Below are positions 1-5,220 of a DNA stretch of 6,121 nt, piece by piece. How positions within the stretch are numbered: position 1 is the first letter of the stretch; every line of letters starts with the position of its first letter. Location of the stretch: contig CALLHT010000006.1 in assembly GCA_938009335.1 (NCBI GenBank), positions 1 to 6,121 of the forward strand, in the 5' to 3' direction. Below the pieces are notes generated by a model. It had not been told where the DNA came from and did not search any database. It worked only from the letters and a program-made list of their open reading frames with translations. Origin of the DNA: an uncultured Rhizobiaceae group bacterium (GTDB taxonomy: Bacteria; Pseudomonadota; Alphaproteobacteria; Rhizobiales; Rhizobiaceae). Both the position numbers and the translations under genes were made by a program.

Positions 1-12
1 TGTTCCCATGAC

Positions 13-1944
13 TTACAACCCAAGTAGTTTGCGCTTGCGCTCGGCCCAGCTATTGATGGCCACATCAAAGGCCAGTGCCATCAACACAACTGAGAACCCA
101 AGCGTAAAGTTTTTGCCAAGTTCGGTTCCCGCCATGGTGCGCTGCATTTCCTGACCCAAATCCCGGGTGCCGATAAAGGCCGCGATAATCACCATAAAGA
201 ACGAGAACATCAGTGCTTGGTTCAGGCCTACCGCAATAGTTGGCATGGCAAGCGGCAGTTGCACGTTCCACAATTTCTGAGACCGCGTGGCCCCCGACAT
301 ATCGGCAGCCTCGGTCATTTCAGCTGGTACGCCTCGCAGACCTTCAATCGTGTATCGCACTACAGGCACCATGGTATAAATAAGGATTGAGAGAATAACC
401 GTCACAGGCGTAATGCCAAAGAGCATGATCGCTGGCAGCAAATAGATAAAGCTCGGAAAAGTTTGCGCTGTATCGCAGATATAAATCATTCGTCGCGATG
501 CTTTTTCTGACCGCGAAGCACGAATGGCCATGGGCATGCCGATCAACATCGCCAACACTGTGGCGGTTACCGTGGAATGCAACGTCAACATGGCGCGATC
601 CCACCAGCCCAAAATGGCGACAAGCAAGAAGAACGTGAAACCGATAATTGCGGGTTTCATTCCGCCCATCAGCCAGCAAATGCCGGTCACTGCGGCAATC
701 AATGCAAATGTAGGCACATATAAAAGCGCGTTTTCCGTTGGAATTAGAACCCAGACATTGAAGAAATATCGAATGTAATAGGTGACGGCCTGCACCGGAT
801 CAAGCGCAAGGAAAGACTTCATGGCCCAATCGATTTCCTTGCCAACAGAAAAAGATTGCTTGCGTTTCACTTCATCGAAATAGGGCACCAGCTCACTAAG
901 CACAAAGAAGAAGAGCATCACACCGGCAGCAACAAGCCAAGCCTGGTTCCTCACCCACCAGGGAGTTCCTTTCTCAAAATGCTCTGGCTGTTTAACAACC
1001 CAAGCTTTTGACAAACGGTCCAGAGTAATCGCCAGAAGCACAATCGTAATGCCAATCTCAAAGCTGCGACCAAGCTTGAAACTGTTCATCATCGCAAGAA
1101 GCTTTGCACCAAGACCCGGCATGCCGATGAAAGCGGTAAGAACCACCATCGCCAAACTCAGCATGATCACCTGATTGAGCCCAATCAAAATTTCAGTTCG
1201 TGCAGAGGGTAAGTAAACCCGCGTCAGCATTTGCCACCGCGTACAGCCCGACATTTTCCCGGCCTCGACCACTTCCGGTGAGACCTTCTTGAGGCCGACT
1301 GCCGTCATCAAGATCATCGGAGGAATCGAATAGACAATCGTCGCAACAGAGGCAGCCGTGGGGCCCACCTTGAAGAAGATCACTGCGGGCAAAAGATAGG
1401 TGTAGAACGGAAGGGTCTGCAGAACCGCAAGAATGGGGCGCAACGCCGCTTCAACCCGCTTGGATTTCCACGCCCATATCCCGAAGAGCAGTCCAATCGC
1501 AAAACCAATCGGAGCTGCGATCACGATCACAGACATGGTCTCCATGGCAATTTTCCACTGCCCCATCATGGCAGTCCAGGTAAATGTGCCGCCTGCCAGA
1601 AGCGCCAGCTTCCAACCTCCAAGATAGTATCCCAGCACTGCTGCAAGACTGGCAATCACAGACCAGGGAATGGCATCAAGTCGTGGCCAGCGTGATTTGC
1701 CATATAAAAGGTTCGCTGCTGAATCGATGAGAAACCCTATCCATCCAGCTATGGTTCTTGTCACATGGATGAGACCCAGATCGTTTTGAAGCCAAGAAAA
1801 CCAGGCATCCATATAGAAAGCCCATATCGGATGCCATTCAGGAAGACGAATAAGACCCTCGGGCAATAGCGGTTTCGCTAAAGTCAGTAAAACCGCAAGA
1901 GCAAGCAGCCCAAATCCAATCTGTGAATGACGGGTCAGCTGCAT
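13..1944 (-). CDS. Fused double-domain permease of the betaine/TMAO-class ABC transporter (ProW/TmoW-like)
   Basis: This is the inner-membrane channel, 643 residues long, against roughly 280-400 for a usual ProW-type permease. It is two complete permease domains in one chain. Each half has the binding-protein-dependent transport EAA loop that docks on the ATPase: VEAGKMSGCTRWQML (226-240) and TEAADMSGATRSQKL (544-558). Each is preceded by a matching membrane segment (TLPFYTYLLPAVIFF from 177, TFPSFIYLLPAIMLF from 495), an offset of 318 residues between halves. Both loops keep the glycine and surrounding alanines, so both halves look functional, and one chain can replace a permease dimer. The N-terminus has one membrane helix (about 8-24), and a hydrophobic segment near 336-352 begins the second half. 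The central region 353-400 is hydrophilic and aromatic and may face the periplasm. The gene starts within the ATPase stop codon and ends in TAA at 15-13. Roseobacter TMAO transporters are also encoded with a large permease, which agrees with, but does not prove, that substrate. Confidence 0.94.
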   Translation of the reverse strand: MQLTRHSQIGFGLLALAVLLTLAKPLLPEGLIRLPEWHPIWAFYMDAWFSWLQNDLGLIHVTRTIAGWIGFLIDSAANLLYGKSRWPRLDAIPWSVIASLAAVLGYYLGGWKLALLAGGTFTWTAMMGQWKIAMETMSVIVIAAPIGFAIGLLFGIWAWKSKRVEAALRPILAVLQTLPFYTYLLPAVIFFKVGPTAASVATIVYSIPPMILMTAVGLKKVSPEVVEAGKMSGCTRWQMLTRVYLPSARTEILIGLNQVIMLSLAMVVLTAFIGMPGLGAKLLAMMNSFKLGRSFEIGITIVLLAITLDRLSKAWVVKQPEHFEKGTPWWVRNQAWLVAAGVMLFFFVLSELVPYFDEVKRKQSFSVGKEIDWAMKSFLALDPVQAVTYYIRYFFNVWVLIPTENALLYVPTFALIAAVTGICWLMGGMKPAIIGFTFFLLVAILGWWDRAMLTLHSTVTATVLAMLIGMPMAIRASRSEKASRRMIYICDTAQTFPSFIYLLPAIMLFGITPVTVILSILIYTMVPVVRYTIEGLRGVPAEMTEAADMSGATRSQKLWNVQLPLAMPTIAVGLNQALMFSFFMVIIAAFIGTRDLGQEMQRTMAGTELGKNFTLGFSVVLMALAFDVAINSWAERKRKLLGL

Positions 1945-1946
1945 CA
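1942..1946 (-). other. TGATG stop-start overlap coupling ATPase and permease translation
   Basis: The ATPase stop TGA (1946-1944) and the permease start ATG (1944-1942) share one A. A GGGAG about 10 bases upstream, inside the ATPase gene, can serve as ribosome site. Such overlaps usually let the same ribosome restart, which would keep ATPase and permease amounts in step. Confidence 0.85.
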
Positions 1947-2975
1947 GCTTGCGTCTCCCAAAAGAATATCGAGCGCTTCTTGCCGATCCATTGCGCCGAG
2001 CAATTTCCCGGCATCATCTTCAACCGGGATATTCTTACGCTTGTCAGAGATTAACATCCGAGCAAGTGATTGTATCGTTGCCGATGCTTTCACTGCCTTG
2101 CCATCCAATGACTTGCCCTTGGCAGGCTTCGCCAAAACACCGGCATGTACGACCCGCGCTTTCTCGATTTCTTCGGTGAACTTCGCAACATATTCTGTTG
2201 CCGGATTAAGGACAATCTTGTCCGGCGTGTCGCATTGTTCAATCGCACCATCTTTCATGATTGCAATCCGGTCCGCTAGACGAAGTGCTTCATCAAAATC
2301 ATGCGTAATAAACACAATCGTTTTGCCAAGCATCTCTTGCAAGCGCAAAAACTCGTCCTGCATTTCACGACGAATAAGCGGATCGAGCGCTGAAAACGGT
2401 TCATCCAAGAACCAGATATCCGGTTCAATCGCAAGCGAACGCGCAATGCCTACGCGTTGCTGCTGGCCACCGGAAAGCTCTCGCGGGAAATATTCTTCGC
2501 GTCCTGAAAGTCCGACAAGCTCGATCACTTCCATCGCACGCGCACGGCGTTCGTGTCTATCCTGTCCCCGCATCTCAAGCGGAAAGGCAACATTCTCTAA
2601 AACGGTCCTGTGTGGCAGCAGACCAAAGCTCTGGAACACCATTCCCATTTTCTGACGGCGCAGATTAATAAGCGCATCTTCTTCGAGCGAACCAATGTCC
2701 ACGCCTTCAATTTCAATAGCCCCACCAGTGGATTCGTGAAGCCGTCCCATGCAACGCACCAGCGTGGATTTGCCTGATCCGGACAACCCCATGATCACCA
2801 GCATTTCACCACGATGCACGTCTACGGAAACATCATGCACACCGGCAATATAGCCTTGCTCGCGAATGTCTTCATACGTTGCATTTTCATCAAGTGAGCT
2901 TAGAAAACGCTCTGGCTGATCACCGAAGAGTTTCCATACATTTCGGCAACTGATGACGACTTCGTCTTTTTTCAT
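1944..2975 (-). CDS. ATP-binding protein of the betaine/TMAO-class ABC transporter (ProV/OpuAA/TmoV-like)
   Basis: This is the cytoplasmic motor of the uptake system. All ABC motifs are intact: Walker A GLSGSGKST (63-71), Q-loop Gln115, signature LSGGQQQR (167-174), Walker B ending WFLDEP (188-193) and H-loop His225. The N-terminal extension before Walker A (RNVWKLFGDQPERFL, 11-25) is typical of the ProV/OpuAA branch. Residues about 298-340 form one CBS-like module; ProV proteins are usually near 400 residues with two CBS modules that sense ionic strength, so at 343 residues this one has a shortened regulatory tail. A GTG at 2984 could add three residues, but the ATG at 2975 is preferred because a weak TGAG lies 8 bases before it and nothing suitable precedes the GTG. 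It follows the binding-protein gene after a stem-loop and overlaps the permease gene by one base. Family certain; substrate inferred from the binding protein. Confidence 0.95.
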   Translation of the reverse strand: MKKDEVVISCRNVWKLFGDQPERFLSSLDENATYEDIREQGYIAGVHDVSVDVHRGEMLVIMGLSGSGKSTLVRCMGRLHESTGGAIEIEGVDIGSLEEDALINLRRQKMGMVFQSFGLLPHRTVLENVAFPLEMRGQDRHERRARAMEVIELVGLSGREEYFPRELSGGQQQRVGIARSLAIEPDIWFLDEPFSALDPLIRREMQDEFLRLQEMLGKTIVFITHDFDEALRLADRIAIMKDGAIEQCDTPDKIVLNPATEYVAKFTEEIEKARVVHAGVLAKPAKGKSLDGKAVKASATIQSLARMLISDKRKNIPVEDDAGKLLGAMDRQEALDILLGDAS

Positions 2976-3001
2976 TTTGTGCACTCAGAATTTTATAGAA
3001 A

Positions 3002-3025
3002 CATCCCGGCCGTGTGGCCGGGATG
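3002..3025 (-). other. Intercistronic stem-loop between binding-protein and ATPase genes
   Basis: A perfect 10-bp inverted repeat (3002-3011 CATCCCGGCC with 3016-3025 GGCCGGGATG) closes a 4-base loop in the 73-bp gap. On the minus strand it is followed by GTTTCTATAAAATTCT, which is only moderately T-rich, so it would be at best a leaky terminator. Known analogues between a binding-protein gene and its membrane-component genes (such as malE-malF) block 3' decay and raise binding-protein levels; the same role is inferred here. The GC-rich stem stands out against its AT-rich flanks. Confidence 0.7.
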
Positions 3026-3048
3026 CATGGAGTGTTTAGGAAAGATAC

Positions 3049-4023
3049 TTATGCGTCCCCTGCACAAGCATCTACCCAAGGCTTCCAAACGCCCTCATTT
3101 GCTGCAAGCCAGATGCCTGCTGCATCTTCGGCTTCTTCCTCATCCACGTCCACAATCTTTGCCATTTCAGCGATTTGTGGGTTGGTGAAGCTCAGCTTGG
3201 TCAGAACACAGTAGGCTTTTGGCCATTTGTCTTTCATGCCATCCCAAGCCGCTTTCTTCAGGTAACCTTTTGCAGGGTTACCACAGTCGTAAAGCGCATT
3301 TGGATTTGGACCTTTTGCAGGATCTTTATCGCAACCGTCTTCCCAAGCAGGGAATTCAACAAACTCGCCAGGCCATACAGCTTCAGCAAAGTTTGGTGTC
3401 CAGTTAAAGACAACGACCGGACGCTTGTCTTTCTCCGCAGCGCCGATTTCAGCCCATAGAGCTGCTGCAGAACCCGCGTTCACAACAACAAAGTTCATGT
3501 CGAGAGCTTCAACACGTTCCTTACCGTGCTTCAACCAGTCAACCGGACCATCAAGATAGCGGCCTTTGTCACCCGATTCTGCGGTCTTGAACAGAGCAGC
3601 GCAATCGTTGAGCGCTTTCCAGTCAGGAAGACCCGGGCAAGCCTCTTTGGTCCACATTGGGTACCACCAGTCTTCGCGTGTTACCGCGTCATGGTCGCCC
3701 GCATCGTGCAGACCGCCCTTTTCAAGCGCTTCACGGAATGATTTACCGAAAGCACCTTCCCAGACTTCAAGCTCAAGCGCCACATCGCCAAGGCGAACTG
3801 ACTCATAAACGGCCTGACTGTCTGTTGTCACAAATTCCACGCTGTTTCCCATGGACTCAAAGATTTGGCCCACAGCATGGCTCATTACGATCTGGCTTGA
3901 CCAGTTGTGAATCGGAATGACGATTGGATCGCTGCTATCTGCAGCGGTAGCACTTGCTGCTGCTGATAGTGACATCGCAGCTCCCAGTGCAATTGCACTG
4001 GCGGTTTTCTTCAGGTTTGACAT
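3049..4023 (-). CDS. Periplasmic substrate-binding protein of a glycine betaine/TMAO-class ABC transporter (TmoX/ProX/OpuAC-like)
   Basis: This is the secreted capture protein of the transporter encoded downstream. Residues 1-27 form a Sec signal peptide: KK at 5-6, a hydrophobic alanine-rich core, and an ATA site with likely cleavage before Ala28. The mature protein has the quaternary-amine binding fold pattern, including VYESVRLGDVALELEVWEG (72-90), GLPDWKALND (131-140), VVNAGSAAALWAE (180-192) and VFNWTPNF (205-212). It holds 16 tryptophans, among them 41, 88, 119, 120, 124, 208 and 217; members of this family bind trimethylammonium or TMAO head groups in a tryptophan cage. Six cysteines (129, 141, 231, 247, 272, 320) could form three disulfides in sequence order. 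Length (324) suits TmoX- and OpuAC-type proteins. The family is well supported; TMAO as ligand is inferred from the GlxD/MgsC-like neighbour, and glycine betaine, choline, proline betaine or carnitine remain possible. Confidence 0.92.
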   Translation of the reverse strand: MSNLKKTASAIALGAAMSLSAAASATAADSSDPIVIPIHNWSSQIVMSHAVGQIFESMGNSVEFVTTDSQAVYESVRLGDVALELEVWEGAFGKSFREALEKGGLHDAGDHDAVTREDWWYPMWTKEACPGLPDWKALNDCAALFKTAESGDKGRYLDGPVDWLKHGKERVEALDMNFVVVNAGSAAALWAEIGAAEKDKRPVVVFNWTPNFAEAVWPGEFVEFPAWEDGCDKDPAKGPNPNALYDCGNPAKGYLKKAAWDGMKDKWPKAYCVLTKLSFTNPQIAEMAKIVDVDEEEAEDAAGIWLAANEGVWKPWVDACAGDA

Positions 4024-4032
4024 TGCTAATTT

Positions 4033-4038
4033 CCTCCC
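4033..4038 (-). promoter_or_regulatory. Shine-Dalgarno of the substrate-binding protein gene
   Basis: GGGAGG lies 9 bases before the ATG at 4023 (minus strand reads GGGAGGAAATTAGCAATG). This is the clearest ribosome site among the three transporter genes, in keeping with the excess of binding protein over membrane components usual in such systems. It abuts an 8-base palindrome, CTAGCTAG at 4038-4045. I see no convincing sigma-70 promoter in the 49-base gap. Confidence 0.75.
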
Positions 4039-4072
4039 TAGCTAGTCTCCCTCATTAAACCGGAGTGTTTAT

Positions 4073-4672
4073 CTAACGCCCTCCGGCAAGCGGTGGATCT
4101 GCCGAGCAATCATCCCACACAGGTTGAAACCCTAGTATGATGGTGTCCGGAGACAGATTCGGATTGAAAAGCAGGTTGTGCCAATAGGTAGCCTGATAGA
4201 TTGGCTCCCCTTTAGACAATTCCCTCACCTGACATTTCAATGAAAATTTCTGATTGTACGCTTCGTACTGCAAGGTGCAGCGCTTTCCTTCTACCAAGGA
4301 CCGCGCACCTTCTGATCCTGGCAAAAAAGTTGCCGTGATCACATCTGAGAATTCTTTATATTTCTGAAAATAGGTTTCAGAAAACAGTTGCAGAGCCTTG
4401 TCACGGCGTTGTGCCGGATCATTGGTCCGCAAAAACATATGCTTGAGTTCCGGTGTCTTGGAATGAAGCGGTGCTTTATTAAGGACCGTAACAATACTTC
4501 CCTTGACATCCGTCGCGCCTTCGGGGGTAACATCTGCAATGACGCCCTCATCCGGCCGTCCCTGCTTTTCCCGCATCGCGATTTGGCGAACCCGACATTG
4601 CCAACGCATAAAGGCATCCCGTAAAGGCGAAGGCTCCTGATCGAGACCAAACACTTCCTGGATACCACTCAT
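4073..4672 (-). CDS. Uncharacterised protein, 199 residues
   Basis: I do not recognise this protein. The start at 4672 is chosen over an in-frame start at 4735, which would add 21 residues, because of the GAGG ribosome site. The N-terminus (MSGIQEVFGLDQEPSPLRDA, then FMRWQCRVRQIAMRE) looks like a short loop followed by a basic amphipathic helix. The middle, residues 95-110, is aromatic and charged (LQLFSETYFQKYKEFS). Residues 128-165 read as a beta-rich stretch with two of the four cysteines (132 and 147; the others are 26 and 189). The end, residues 166-199, is proline-rich (NLLFNPNLSPDTIILGFQPV, then WDDCSADPPLAGGR). There is no signal peptide or membrane helix, so a cytoplasmic location is likely. 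It follows the 137-residue gene by 120 bases and precedes the transporter binding-protein gene by 49 bases, which suggests one transcript and a shared pathway, though no function can be assigned. Confidence 0.83.
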   Translation of the reverse strand: MSGIQEVFGLDQEPSPLRDAFMRWQCRVRQIAMREKQGRPDEGVIADVTPEGATDVKGSIVTVLNKAPLHSKTPELKHMFLRTNDPAQRRDKALQLFSETYFQKYKEFSDVITATFLPGSEGARSLVEGKRCTLQYEAYNQKFSLKCQVRELSKGEPIYQATYWHNLLFNPNLSPDTIILGFQPVWDDCSADPPLAGGR

Positions 4673-4678
4673 TAACAA

Positions 4679-4682
4679 CCTC
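4679..4682 (-). promoter_or_regulatory. Shine-Dalgarno that decides the start of the 199-residue gene
   Basis: On the minus strand the site reads TGAGGTTGTTAATG: GAGG lies 6 bases before the ATG at 4672. The frame could open earlier, at 4735 or at an ATG at 4684. The 4735 start would run through the hairpin cluster and has no ribosome site, and the 4684 ATG has GGAG only one base away, which is too close. The start at 4672 is therefore preferred. Confidence 0.65.
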
Positions 4683-4713
4683 ATTCTCCAAACTGATATT
4701 ATTCGGTAAATTT

Positions 4714-4787
4714 TGGTCTGCTCCCGCCAGACCACTTATCAAAGTCAGGCGGGAGCAGGTTTAGACTAGCGGGAGAAACACCTCCCG
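4714..4787 (-). other. Cluster of interlocking inverted repeats (possible RNA switch or mRNA-stabilising element)
   Basis: The 120-bp gap between the two unrecognised genes holds four copies of one 6-mer in both orientations: CTCCCG at 4721-4726 and 4782-4787, CGGGAG at 4750-4755 and 4770-4775. They build a 6-bp hairpin with a 6-base loop (4770-4775 with 4782-4787) and a perfect 11-bp stem (4718-4728 with 4748-4758), extended after one mismatch by 3 more pairs. A third hairpin, incompatible with the 11-bp stem, pairs 4714-4720 with 4728-4734 and puts GCGGGAG in its 7-base loop, where it can pair with either upstream CTCCCGC. On the minus strand the 11-bp stem is followed by an A-rich stretch, not a T tract, so it is not a standard intrinsic terminator. 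The pairings are read directly from the sequence; any regulatory role is inference. Confidence 0.6.
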
Positions 4788-4792
4788 ACCAA

Positions 4793-5206
4793 TCAAAACT
4801 TCATATAGGCCTTGCGAAGCGAGACCAATGGGTGGCGATCTGACATCTGAAACTTAATCAAAAACTCACGCGCAACCATATCCCGGTCCTGCTGGTTATC
4901 CGGCAGCGTAACGCTATCGGGAACCCGAACCCAACCGTTGATGTTACGGTCAAAAACAGCAGGCATGCCATCTTCGTAGCCCATATGAACATCTTCCAGC
5001 CAGTTGAGATCGTCCCAACCCATTACTTCCATATATTTGGAAAGGAACGGTGTGATCCGGTCGTAATCAGGAACAAGATTCACATCATAGCGATAGCCAA
5101 TGTGTTGTCCGATTTCCTGCTCACGCTCGGAGTCTAGACCCTCTTTGTCTTCCAGAAACTGGTCGACGCTTTTGATTTCAGAACCGCGATACTGTGTTCC
5201 AGCCAT
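4793..5206 (-). CDS. Uncharacterised acidic cytoplasmic protein, 137 residues
   Basis: I do not recognise this protein. It is read as real because it begins at an ATG 7 bases after a near-perfect Shine-Dalgarno, follows the glutamate-synthase-type gene by only 12 bases, and fills its space with a well-mixed composition. It has no signal peptide, no membrane segment and no cysteine. It is acidic (26 Asp/Glu against 16 Lys/Arg) and rich in Tyr and Trp. Residues 57-86 are dense in aromatic and acidic residues (KYMEVMGWDDLNWLEDVHMG, then YEDGMPAVFD). The C-terminal third is more basic and ends in RKAYMKF. The compact soluble make-up would suit a small accessory or binding subunit of the enzyme encoded just upstream, but that is inference from position and tight spacing only. 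It does not resemble the small subunits of sarcosine oxidase or N-methylglutamate dehydrogenase that I know, which carry cysteine zinc motifs. Confidence 0.85.
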   Translation of the reverse strand: MAGTQYRGSEIKSVDQFLEDKEGLDSEREQEIGQHIGYRYDVNLVPDYDRITPFLSKYMEVMGWDDLNWLEDVHMGYEDGMPAVFDRNINGWVRVPDSVTLPDNQQDRDMVAREFLIKFQMSDRHPLVSLRKAYMKF

Positions 5207-5213
5207 GTCCTGT

Positions 5214-5220
5214 CCTCCTT
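5214..5220 (-). promoter_or_regulatory. Strong Shine-Dalgarno for the 137-residue gene, overlapping the upstream stop
   Basis: On the minus strand the junction reads TAAGGAGGACAGGACATG. AAGGAGG shares its AA with the TAA stop of the glutamate-synthase-type gene and lies 7 bases before the ATG at 5206. This is close to a perfect complement of the 16S rRNA tail. It fixes the start of the next gene and shows that ribosomes finishing the first gene end on the landing site of the second. Confidence 0.85.

Noticed and set aside
1927..2655. A 242-codon open frame on the plus strand, opposite the ATPase gene
   Set aside because: The minus-strand frame carries every ABC ATPase motif. The plus-strand product is serine- and arginine-rich low-complexity sequence with no ribosome site, as expected of a shadow frame.
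4673..4735. An N-terminal extension of 21 residues on the 199-residue protein
   Set aside because: The extension would be read through the repeat cluster, has no ribosome site, and an internal ATG at 4672 has GAGG at good spacing.
4690..4745. A sigma-70 promoter in the gap before the 199-residue gene (TTGATA and TAATAT on the minus strand)
   Set aside because: A TAATAT is present, but no -35-like hexamer lies 16-18 bases before it, and the TTGATA is too far away and sits within the hairpin cluster.
4718..4758. The 11-bp inverted repeat as a standard intrinsic terminator
   Set aside because: On the minus strand it is followed by ACCAAAATTT, and on the plus strand by GTTTAGAC; neither is a proper T tract, and genes continue in the same direction.
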